Below are positions 49,742 to 57,349 of a stretch of DNA of 64,000 bases, piece after piece. Origin of the DNA: Acaudatibacter sp035532115 (GTDB taxonomy: Bacteria; Pseudomonadota; Alphaproteobacteria; Caulobacterales; Caulobacteraceae); the NCBI GenBank assembly GCA_035532115.1, contig DATKRO010000027.1:1-64000 (forward strand). Direction: 5' to 3'. The notes under the pieces are model-generated. The model ran no database searches, was not told the origin of the DNA, and was given only the letters and a program-made list of their open reading frames with translations. The translations under genes and the position numbers were made by a program. Each line of letters begins with the position of its first letter. Position 1 is the first letter of the stretch.

Positions 49742-51967
49742 GTGCAGCCGAAGGCTGGACGGCCCAAGGACGGCCCGCCGGTCCCGCCCGACGCCCGGCG
49801 GTTCCTGCGCCAGTACGAACTGATAGAACGGGTCAAGGCCTATGATCCGACGGCGGACGAGGCGCAGCTCAACCGCGCCTACGTCTACGCCATGCGCGCG
49901 CACGGCGCCCAGATCCGCGCCTCGGGCGATCCCTATTTCGCCCATCCCATCGAGGTGGCCGGCATCCTCACCGAATACCGGATGGATACGGCCACTATCG
50001 TCACCGCGCTGCTTCACGACGTCATCGAGGACACCGAGGTCACGCGCGAGGAGATCGGCCGGATCTTCGGCGAGGAGGTGGCCGAACTGGTGGAGGGCGT
50101 CACCAAGCTGTCGCGGCTCGAGCTCACCGCCGAATACAAGCGCCAGGCCGAGAACCTCAGGAAATTCATCCTCGCCATCTCGCGCGACGTGCGGGTGCTG
50201 CTGGTCAAGCTCGCCGACCGGCTGCACAACATGCGCACGCTGCACTTCCTGAAAGCGGCCGCCAAGCGCGAGCGCATCGCCCGCGAGACCCTCGAGATCT
50301 ATGCGCCGCTCGCCCGCTCGATCGGCTGCCATCGCATCTGCATCGAACTGGAGGAGCTGGCGTTCTCGCACCTCAATCCGGTGGCCCGCGATGCGATCAT
50401 GCGGCGGCTGGACAAGCTGAGGACCACCCAGGGCGAGGCGGTGGCCCTGGTCAGCAGGGAGGTGGCGGCGAAGCTCGAGCTGGAGGGCATTCCCGCCCGC
50501 GCCTTCGGCCGCGAGAAGCACCCCTATTCGATCTGGCGCAAGCTGCAGCGAAAGTCGATCGGCTTCTCGCAGCTTTCCGACATCTACGCCTTCCGCGTCA
50601 TCGTCGACACCGAGGAGGACTGCTATCGGGCGCTCGGCGTCATCCATCGGGCCTGGTCCTGCGTGCCCGAGCGCTTCAAGGACTTCATCTCCACGCCCAA
50701 GCGCAACAACTACCGCTCGATCCACACGACGGTGGTGGGCCCGCGCGGCATGCGCATCGAGATGCAGATCCGCACCGAGGTGATGGACCGCGTCGCCGAC
50801 GAGGGCGTCGCCGCCCACTGGCGCTACAAGAACGAGACCTATGGTTTCGATCCCGACGCCGCCGCCGCCGACGGCGGTCGCGACCCGCTGGTGAACCTTC
50901 GCCAGCTCGTCCAGGTGCTCGAGCACGGCGGCGATTCCGAGGAGCTGGTCGAGCACGCCAAGCTGGAGATGTTCCTCGACCAGTCGTTCGTGTTCACGCC
51001 CAAGGGCCGGCTGATCAGTCTTCCGCGCGGCGCCATGCCCCTCGATTTCGCCTATGCAGTCCACACCGACGTGGGCGACACCTGCGTCGGGGTGAAGATC
51101 AACGGCGAACTGCGGCCGCTGCGCACCGAGTTGCAGAATGGCGATGTCGTGGAGGTGATCCGGGGTCCCAAGCCCCAGGTTCCCGCCGACTGGCGCTCGC
51201 TCGCCATCACCGGCCGCGCCCGTTCGGCGATCCGCCGGCACATCCGCCAGACCGAGAAGGAGGAGTTCGCCCGGCTCGGGCGCGCCTCCGTCGACCAGGC
51301 GTTCGAACGCGCCGGCCGCGATCGCGGCGAGGTCTCGTTGCGTCCGGCGCTGGAGCGGTTCGCCCTCAACGCCGATTCAGAGCTCTATGACGCGGTCGGC
51401 CGCGGGCGGATCGCTCCGGTGCAGGTGCTGGAGGCGGTGTTTCCAGGACTGAAGGAGGCCGAGCGCGCCGCCATCTCCGCCCGCCGCCGCATCGAGGACG
51501 GCAAGGGCGCGCGCTACTACGTCCGCGGCGGCGGTTCGACGCCCGGCGCGCTGCTGCACTTCGCGGCGTGCTGCAAGCCGGTGCCGGGCGACCGCATCGT
51601 CGGCATCGTCGAGCCGGACAAGGGTCTTGCCGTGCACGCCATCGACTGCCCCGAACTCGCCCGCTACGAGGACCAGGAAGCGCTGTGGCGCGACCTGCAG
51701 TGGACCCCCGAGGCCGAGCGCGACACCCTTTCCCAGGCCCGCCTGCGCGCCACCATCCGCGACGCGCCGGGCGTGCTGGGGCAGGCCTGTTCCATCATCG
51801 GCGAGGCCGGCGGCAACATCGTCGGGCTGAACATGCACCACCGCCATTCCAACTTCTTCGACGCCGACATCGATATCGAGGTCAAGGACGCCCGCCACCT
51901 GACCCACATCGCCGCCGCCCTGCGCGCCTGCCCCTCGGTGGAGACGGTGGAGCGGGCGAGGGGATAG
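49742..51967 (+). CDS. rel: Bifunctional (p)ppGpp synthetase/hydrolase Rel/SpoT
   Basis: A 741-residue protein. The hydrolase HD site is ALLHDVIEDTEVTREEI, with LVKLADRLHNMRTL; the synthetase has FSQLSDIYAFRVIVD and PKRNNYRSIHTTVVGP. TGS (FTPKGRLISLPRGAMPLDFA) and ACT (ARLRATIRDAPGVLGQACSI-type) domains follow. It makes and breaks (p)ppGpp under starvation. GTG 49742 is the best start; an earlier CTG overlapping the rpoZ stop also lies in frame. Confidence 0.93.
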   Translation: MQPKAGRPKDGPPVPPDARRFLRQYELIERVKAYDPTADEAQLNRAYVYAMRAHGAQIRASGDPYFAHPIEVAGILTEYRMDTATIVTALLHDVIEDTEVTREEIGRIFGEEVAELVEGVTKLSRLELTAEYKRQAENLRKFILAISRDVRVLLVKLADRLHNMRTLHFLKAAAKRERIARETLEIYAPLARSIGCHRICIELEELAFSHLNPVARDAIMRRLDKLRTTQGEAVALVSREVAAKLELEGIPARAFGREKHPYSIWRKLQRKSIGFSQLSDIYAFRVIVDTEEDCYRALGVIHRAWSCVPERFKDFISTPKRNNYRSIHTTVVGPRGMRIEMQIRTEVMDRVADEGVAAHWRYKNETYGFDPDAAAADGGRDPLVNLRQLVQVLEHGGDSEELVEHAKLEMFLDQSFVFTPKGRLISLPRGAMPLDFAYAVHTDVGDTCVGVKINGELRPLRTELQNGDVVEVIRGPKPQVPADWRSLAITGRARSAIRRHIRQTEKEEFARLGRASVDQAFERAGRDRGEVSLRPALERFALNADSELYDAVGRGRIAPVQVLEAVFPGLKEAERAAISARRRIEDGKGARYYVRGGGSTPGALLHFAACCKPVPGDRIVGIVEPDKGLAVHAIDCPELARYEDQEALWRDLQWTPEAERDTLSQARLRATIRDAPGVLGQACSIIGEAGGNIVGLNMHHRHSNFFDADIDIEVKDARHLTHIAAALRACPSVETVERARG

Positions 51968-52061
51968 GGCGTTCCTCGCCTCCGCCATGGGAAGCCGCGT
52001 CCTCGAATCCGGACTGGCCTTTGCGGTGAACGCGTGTCAGTGAGTGTGTGGAGGCCTACAC

Positions 52062-52262
52062 ATGGCAACTAACCTTTCGATAGATCCGACCCTGCTGGAA
52101 CGCGCATTGAAGCTGGGCGGCGAGCGGACGAAGAAGGCGACGGTCACCAAGGCGCTCGAAGAGTTCATTGCGCGGCGCGAGCAGCGGCGGCTGCTCGGGC
52201 TTGTCCATCAGCTCGATTGGGACAGTTCCTTCGACTACAAACGGGAGCGCTCGCAGGAGTGA
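52062..52262 (+). CDS. vapB: VapB-type antitoxin
   Basis: A 66-residue protein of the VapB (AHH/ribbon-helix type) family: LSIDPTLLERALKLGGERTK, KATVTKALEEFIARREQRR, then the toxin-binding tail LGLVHQLDWDSSFDYKRERS. GTG of the toxin overlaps its stop (GTGA). TGTGT and ACACA flank the start region (52045-52062) as a possible operator. Confidence 0.85.
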   Translation: MATNLSIDPTLLERALKLGGERTKKATVTKALEEFIARREQRRLLGLVHQLDWDSSFDYKRERSQE

Positions 52263-52660
52263 CCCTGTTCGTCGATACCAGTACGTGGTCCCTGCTTCTG
52301 CGTCGCGACACCCCGGCCGAGACGCCGCAGACGGTGCGGCTGCTGCGCGCGATCGAGGCGGGCGAAACCATCCTCACGACAGGTCTCGTCTTTCAGGAAT
52401 TGCTCCACGGATTCGCCGGTCCGAGAGATCGTCAGCGGATCATCGATCGATTTTCTGCATTGCCCATGCTCGTCCCCGATCGGCGCGACCACATTGATGC
52501 GGCCGCGTTGCGCAATGCGTGCAGAGCCAAAGGTGTCCAGATCGGGACCATCGACGCCCTCTTGGCGTATTTGTGCATCCGACGCGGGCTGACGATGCTC
52601 ACGTCGGATGGAGATTTCAGCCGCATCGCGAGCCATTCCCCCCTCGAGTTGTGGGCCTGA
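52259..52660 (+). CDS. vapC: VapC-type PIN toxin
   Basis: A 133-residue PIN ribonuclease with all acidic residues in place: VTLFVDTSTWSLLLRRD (first Asp), FQELLHGF (Glu), IGTIDALLAYLC and LTSDGDFSRIA. It likely cuts tRNA or rRNA and is held by VapB. This locus is intact, unlike the remnant at 48758. Confidence 0.88.
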   Translation: MTLFVDTSTWSLLLRRDTPAETPQTVRLLRAIEAGETILTTGLVFQELLHGFAGPRDRQRIIDRFSALPMLVPDRRDHIDAAALRNACRAKGVQIGTIDALLAYLCIRRGLTMLTSDGDFSRIASHSPLELWA

Positions 52661-52709
52661 TCGTTTCGCGCTCTCGCGACTCGGTCAGTCGCTCGCTAAA
52701 TGAAGAGGC

Positions 52710-53510
52710 ATGAGCAATGATATCCGCGCTCCGGCGATCCTGGGCCTTGGCCAGCGGCGCCTGCGCCTGGGCGTCAACATCGACCACGTGGCCACCATCC
52801 GCAACGCCCGCGGCGAAGGCTATCCGGATCCGGCGCGGGCCGCGGAGGCGGCGATGGCCGCCGGCGCGGACGGGATCACCGCGCACCTGCGCGAGGATCG
52901 CCGCCACATCTCCGACGCCGACATCGACGCCCTGGCGGCGCTGACCCGCAAGCGCGGCAAGCCGCTCAATCTGGAGATGGCGGTGACGCCGGAGATGCAG
53001 GCGATCGCGCTCGCCCACCGGCCGCACGCCGCCTGCCTGGTGCCCGAGCGGCGCGAGGAGGTCACCACCGAGGGCGGCCTCGACGTCGCCGGCCAGCACG
53101 ATCGCGTCGCGCCCGCGGTGGCGACCCTGAAGGGCGCAGGCGTCCGGGTCTCGCTCTTCATCGAGGCCGATCCGCGCCAGATCGAGGCGGCGGAGGGCGT
53201 CGGCGCCCAGGTGGTCGAACTGCACACGGGCGCCTATTGCCTGGCGGTGCGGGAGCGCCGGCGCGAGGCCGCCGCCCTGCTGGCGGCGCTCGGCGAAGGC
53301 GCCCGCCAGGCGGCCGGCCTCGGCCTCGAGGTCCACGCGGGCCACGGCATCGACTACGAGACCGTGGGCGCCATCGCCGCCATCAGGGAACTGGCGGAAC
53401 TCAACATCGGTCATTTCCTGGTCGGCGAAGCGATCTTCAGTGGCCTCGATCCGGCCATCCGCCGCATGCGCGCGCTGATGGACGCCGCGCGCGACGAGGC
53501 GGCGGCTTGA
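52710..53510 (+). CDS. pdxJ: Pyridoxine 5'-phosphate synthase
   Basis: A 266-residue TIM barrel. LRLGVNIDHVATIRNARGEG with the catalytic His, AGADGITAHLREDRRHI, LNLEMAVTPEM and HAGHGIDYETVGAIAAI match PdxJ. It condenses aminoacetone phosphate with deoxyxylulose 5-phosphate in vitamin B6 synthesis. It heads the conserved pdxJ-acpS-lepB-rnc-era-recO block. Confidence 0.95.
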   Translation: MSNDIRAPAILGLGQRRLRLGVNIDHVATIRNARGEGYPDPARAAEAAMAAGADGITAHLREDRRHISDADIDALAALTRKRGKPLNLEMAVTPEMQAIALAHRPHAACLVPERREEVTTEGGLDVAGQHDRVAPAVATLKGAGVRVSLFIEADPRQIEAAEGVGAQVVELHTGAYCLAVRERRREAAALLAALGEGARQAAGLGLEVHAGHGIDYETVGAIAAIRELAELNIGHFLVGEAIFSGLDPAIRRMRALMDAARDEAAA

Positions 53511-53956
53511 TCATCGGCGTCGGGTCGGACCTGGTCGACATCCGCCGCGTCGAAAAGACGCTGGAGCGGTTCGGCGAGCGGTTCGCCGCGCGCATCTTCA
53601 CCGAGCTGGAGCGGGCGCGCTCGGAGCGCAAGTCGGACCGGGCCGCCAGCTACGCCAAGCGCTTTGCGGCCAAGGAGGCCTGCGCCAAGGCGCTCGGCAC
53701 CGGCATCCGCAGAGGCGTCTTCTGGCGGGACATGGGAGTGGTGAACGCCCGCTCCGGCCAGCCGACCATGGCGCTGGCCGGCGGCGCGGCCGTGCGGCTT
53801 TCGGCCTTGACCCCACCCGGCTGCGTCGCCAGAATCTTCGTCAGCCTCACCGACGATCATCCCTACGCCCAGGCCTTCGTGGTGATCGAGGCCGTCTTCC
53901 AGCGCGAGCACGAGTCAGCCGGCGAGGCGCTTGCCGCGGGGGTATCGAGCGGCTAG
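53507..53956 (+). CDS. acpS: Holo-[acyl-carrier-protein] synthase
   Basis: A 149-residue phosphopantetheinyl transferase. IIGVGSDLVDIRRVEKTLER carries the metal Asp and KRFAAKEACAKALGTGIRRG the Glu-Lys pair. TTG 53507 overlaps the pdxJ stop as TTGA. It loads the 4'-phosphopantetheine arm on ACP. Confidence 0.93.
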   Translation: MIIGVGSDLVDIRRVEKTLERFGERFAARIFTELERARSERKSDRAASYAKRFAAKEACAKALGTGIRRGVFWRDMGVVNARSGQPTMALAGGAAVRLSALTPPGCVARIFVSLTDDHPYAQAFVVIEAVFQREHESAGEALAAGVSSG

Positions 53957-53987
53957 CTACGGCCCCTATCCGCAAGAGAAGCACTGC

Positions 53988-54878
53988 ATGAGCATGACCA
54001 AGGCCCGTTCCGCCGCCAAGCCCGCCAAGAAGCACGGGGCCGTCGGCGAGATGGTGGAGATCGTCAAGACGGTGATCTATGCGCTGCTGATCGCGCTGGT
54101 GCTGCGCGTCTTTCTGTTCCAGCCCTATACGATCCCATCGGCTTCGGAAGAGCCGAACCTCTACCGTGGCGACTACATCATCGTCTCCAAGTGGTCCTAC
54201 GGCTGGAGCCAGAAGTCGGCGCCGTTCCTGGATCGGCTGGCCACCTTCATGCCGGGCCGCCTGCTGTTCACGCCGCCCAAGCGCGGCGACATCATCGTCT
54301 TCAAGCTGCCCTCGAGCGGCAGCATCGACTACATCAAGCGGCTGATCGGCATGCCCGGCGACCGCATCCAGATGAAGGGCGGCCGGCTCTACATCAACGA
54401 CGTGGCGGTGAAGGAACAGCTGCTCGGCGCCCGCATGGGAGATCTCTCCAGCGGCTGGCAGCCGGTGCTGCGCTGGCGCGAGACCAACCCGGAGGGCCGC
54501 AGCTACGACATCCAGACGGCGCAGATCGAGGACAATCCCGGCGACAACACCGGCGTCTACGTGGTGCCGCCGCACTGCTATTTCATGATGGGCGACAATC
54601 GCGACGATTCGGCCGACAGCCGCTTCGATCCGGGGGTCTCGCCGGACGATCCCAAGCTCGGCGGCTGCGGCTGGAACAGCGCCGTCGACGCCAGCGTGGG
54701 CGATCAGACCGGCGTCGGCTTCGTCCCGGAAGAGAACCTGGTGGGCAAGGCGCAGATCGTACTGATGTCGTGGAACACCGGCGCGGAGGAAGGCGACACC
54801 TCCAAGGCGACGCTGTTCAAGCCATGGACCTGGATCACCGACGCCCGTCCGAGCCGGTTCTTCAAGGTGCTGCGCTGA
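53988..54878 (+). CDS. lepB: Signal peptidase I
   Basis: A 296-residue membrane protease. One N-terminal helix (VIYALLIALVLRVFLF, about residues 33-48) leads to the catalytic serine region, which reads QPYTIPSASEEPNLYRGDY; the family has Met right after the nucleophile (PSxSM). The Lys is in SIDYIKRLIGMPGDRI, and the signature GDNRDDSADSR is present. The Met to Glu change after the serine is unusual. It cleaves Sec and Tat signal peptides. Confidence 0.92.
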   Translation: MSMTKARSAAKPAKKHGAVGEMVEIVKTVIYALLIALVLRVFLFQPYTIPSASEEPNLYRGDYIIVSKWSYGWSQKSAPFLDRLATFMPGRLLFTPPKRGDIIVFKLPSSGSIDYIKRLIGMPGDRIQMKGGRLYINDVAVKEQLLGARMGDLSSGWQPVLRWRETNPEGRSYDIQTAQIEDNPGDNTGVYVVPPHCYFMMGDNRDDSADSRFDPGVSPDDPKLGGCGWNSAVDASVGDQTGVGFVPEENLVGKAQIVLMSWNTGAEEGDTSKATLFKPWTWITDARPSRFFKVLR

Positions 54879-55576
54879 CCGAGGGCCAGGACCGTCGCGC
54901 CTCGGCGGTCGCCGAGCTGGAGCAGCGCCTTGGCCATGTGTTCGGTGACCGCGCCCTGATCGAAACGGCCCTGACCCACGCCAGCGTCGGCAGGGGCGCC
55001 GCCGACAACGAGCGCCTGGAGTTCCTGGGAGATAGGGTTCTGGCCCTGGTGGTCAGCGAGGCGCTGCTGGCCCGCGAGCCCTCGGCGGACGCCGGTGGAC
55101 TCTCCAAGCGCCTGCACGTGCTGGTCAGCCGCGAGGCCTGTGCGCAGGTGGCGCGCGCCCTCGGCGTCGGCGCGGCGCTGCGGCTGCCAGGCGCCGAGAC
55201 CCGGCGCGGGGCGCGCGAACAGACCCGCATCCTCGCCGACGCCTGCGAGGCGGTGATCGCCGCGCTCTATGTCGACGCCGGGCTGGAGGCGGCGCGCAAG
55301 GTGGTGACGGCGCTCTGGACGCCGCTGCTGGAGGCGCCGCACGACGAGCGCGCCGCCAATCCGAAATCGCGGCTGCAGGAATGGGCCGCCGCCTCGGCCC
55401 TGGGCGCGCCGGCGTACCGATTGATCTCGCGCGAAGGTCCGGACCACGCGCCGGTGTTCACGGTGGCGGTCGAACTGCCGGGCGCGCCAGGCGCCAATGC
55501 CAGCGCCGGCTCGCTCCAGGCGGCCGAGAAGGCCGCCGCCCTGGCGCTGCTGACCAGGATCGAGGACCAGACGTGA
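54875..55576 (+). CDS. rnc: Ribonuclease III
   Basis: About 233 residues. The RNase III signature NERLEFLGDRVLALVVSEAL holds the catalytic acids, with ADACEAVIAALYVDAG, and a C-terminal double-stranded RNA-binding domain (NPKSRLQEWAAASALGAPAY). The frame offers no ATG, GTG or TTG before the domain: a CTG at 54875 overlaps the lepB stop as CTGA, and the next GTG (54939) would remove the first helix. I favour the CTG start. Confidence 0.9.
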   Translation: MTEGQDRRASAVAELEQRLGHVFGDRALIETALTHASVGRGAADNERLEFLGDRVLALVVSEALLAREPSADAGGLSKRLHVLVSREACAQVARALGVGAALRLPGAETRRGAREQTRILADACEAVIAALYVDAGLEAARKVVTALWTPLLEAPHDERAANPKSRLQEWAAASALGAPAYRLISREGPDHAPVFTVAVELPGAPGANASAGSLQAAEKAAALALLTRIEDQT

Positions 55577-56505
55577 CCCGCGCCGGATTTGCCGCCGTGA
55601 TCGGGGCGCCGAACGCGGGCAAGTCCACCCTGGTCAACCGCCTGGTGGGCTCGAAGGTGTCGATCGTCACCCAGAAGGTCCAGACCACGCGCTTTCCGGT
55701 GCGCGGCGTCGCCATGCTGGACGAGAGCCAGATCGTCCTCGTCGACACGCCGGGGATCTTCCAGCCGCGCCGTCGGCTCGACCGGGCCATGGTGCGCGCC
55801 GCCTGGGGCGGGGCCCAGGACGCCGACGCAATCGTCCACCTCGTCGACGCCGAGGCGGAACTCGCCGCCGGCCAGCCGGGCGCCAGGGCCGCCGAGCGCA
55901 AGGCGGCCGCGGACGTGCGCACCATCGTCGAGGGGCTGAAGGCGGCGCGGCTCGGCGCCATCCTGGCGTTGAACAAGATCGACAAGGTGCGCCGCGAGGC
56001 GTTGCTGGCCCTGGCGCAGCGGTTCTCGGCGAGCGGCGCCTACGGTGAGGTGTTCATGATCTCCGCCGCGGACGGTTCGGGCGTCGAGGACCTGAAGCGG
56101 CGGCTTGCGGCTCTGATGCCGCAAGGGCCATGGCTCTACCCCGAGGATCAGGCGGCCGACCTTCCGGCGCGGCTGCTGGCGGCCGAGATCACCCGCGAGA
56201 AGCTCTACCTGCGCGTCCACGAGGAGCTGCCCTATTCCGCGGGCGTGGAGACCACCGAGTTCGAAGAGCGCCCGGACGGCTCGGCGCGCATCGAGCAGAC
56301 CATCTTCGTCGAGCGCGACGGCCAGCGCGCCATCCTGATCGGCAAGGGAGGGGCGACGCTGAAGTGGATCGGCCAGGCATCGCGCCGGGAACTGGGGGAG
56401 ATTCTCGGCCGCCGCGTGCACCTCTTCCTGACCGTCAAGGTGAGAGCGAACTGGGCGGACGAGCGCGCCACGTTCCGCGACCTGGGGCTGGAATTCGATG
56501 TCTAG
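55573..56505 (+). CDS. era: GTPase Era
   Basis: A 310-residue GTPase. G1 IGAPNAGKSTLVNRLVG, G2 TTRFPVRG, G3 VDTPGIF and G4 LNKIDKV are clear. The KH domain (AILIGKGGATLKWIGQASRR) binds 16S rRNA 3' end. GTG 55573 overlaps the rnc stop. It assists 30S assembly. Confidence 0.95.
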   Translation: MTRAGFAAVIGAPNAGKSTLVNRLVGSKVSIVTQKVQTTRFPVRGVAMLDESQIVLVDTPGIFQPRRRLDRAMVRAAWGGAQDADAIVHLVDAEAELAAGQPGARAAERKAAADVRTIVEGLKAARLGAILALNKIDKVRREALLALAQRFSASGAYGEVFMISAADGSGVEDLKRRLAALMPQGPWLYPEDQAADLPARLLAAEITREKLYLRVHEELPYSAGVETTEFEERPDGSARIEQTIFVERDGQRAILIGKGGATLKWIGQASRRELGEILGRRVHLFLTVKVRANWADERATFRDLGLEFDV

Positions 56506-56547
56506 CCGCCCGGCCTGCGGCCGCTGCGGCGCCGGCGCGCGGCGCTG

Positions 56548-57279
56548 ATGGAGTTCGAAGACGACGCCTTCGTACTGACGGCTCGCGCCTACGGCGAGAC
56601 CGGCGGCATCGTCGAGCTGCTGACCGCGCAACACGGCAAGTACGCCGCCCACGTCGCCGGCGCCGCCTCGCGGCGGATGAAGCCGCTGCTGCAACCCGGC
56701 GCCCGGGTCACGGCGCGCTTTCGCGCCCGCACGTCCGAGCAACTGGGCTCGGCGGTGCTGGAAGCGGCGGGGGAGGGGCCGGCCGCGATCTTCGACGACG
56801 CCGTCGCGCTCGCAGGGCTCTCGTCGGCGGCGGCCGTCGCCGGCGGCGCCCTGCCCGAACGCGAGCCGCATGCCGGCGCCTTCCTGGGCTTCGAGGCCCT
56901 GGTCGCCCAGCTCGACGCCCCGCAGATCTGGCCCGCGGTCTATGTGCGCTTCGAGGCCGGGCTGCTGGCCGACCTCGGCTTCGGCCTCGACCTGTCGCGC
57001 TGCGCGGTCACCGGCGCCGTGGACGACCTCGTCTTCGTCAGTCCGCGCACGGGGCGGGCCGTCAGCGCCGCGGCCGGGGCGCAATATCGCGAACGCCTGC
57101 TGGCGCTGCCGCGCTTCCTGCTGGCCTCGCAAGGCGGCCTGGCCCAAGGCGACGTCGGCGCCGGGCTGAAGCTCACCGGCCATTTCCTGGAACGCTCGGT
57201 GTTCGCCGCCCTGAACCGCCCCCTGCCTGCGGCGCGGCAATGGCTGATCGAGCGGCTGGCGGGCGCCGGGCGGCTCTGA
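56548..57279 (+). CDS. recO: DNA repair protein RecO
   Basis: A 243-residue protein. The OB-fold start FEDDAFVLTARAYGETGGIV, ELLTAQHGKYAAHVAGAASR and the helical C-terminal part (VYVRFEAGLLADLGFGLDLS) match RecO of alphaproteobacteria. It helps RecA load in the RecFOR pathway. Confidence 0.92.
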   Translation: MEFEDDAFVLTARAYGETGGIVELLTAQHGKYAAHVAGAASRRMKPLLQPGARVTARFRARTSEQLGSAVLEAAGEGPAAIFDDAVALAGLSSAAAVAGGALPEREPHAGAFLGFEALVAQLDAPQIWPAVYVRFEAGLLADLGFGLDLSRCAVTGAVDDLVFVSPRTGRAVSAAAGAQYRERLLALPRFLLASQGGLAQGDVGAGLKLTGHFLERSVFAALNRPLPAARQWLIERLAGAGRL

Positions 57280-57349
57280 AGCGGGACGAGGCCGTCCCGC
57301 CCGCGTCGCGCGTCTGGACAGCAGCGGGGAGTCAGGCGATGCGGAAGCC

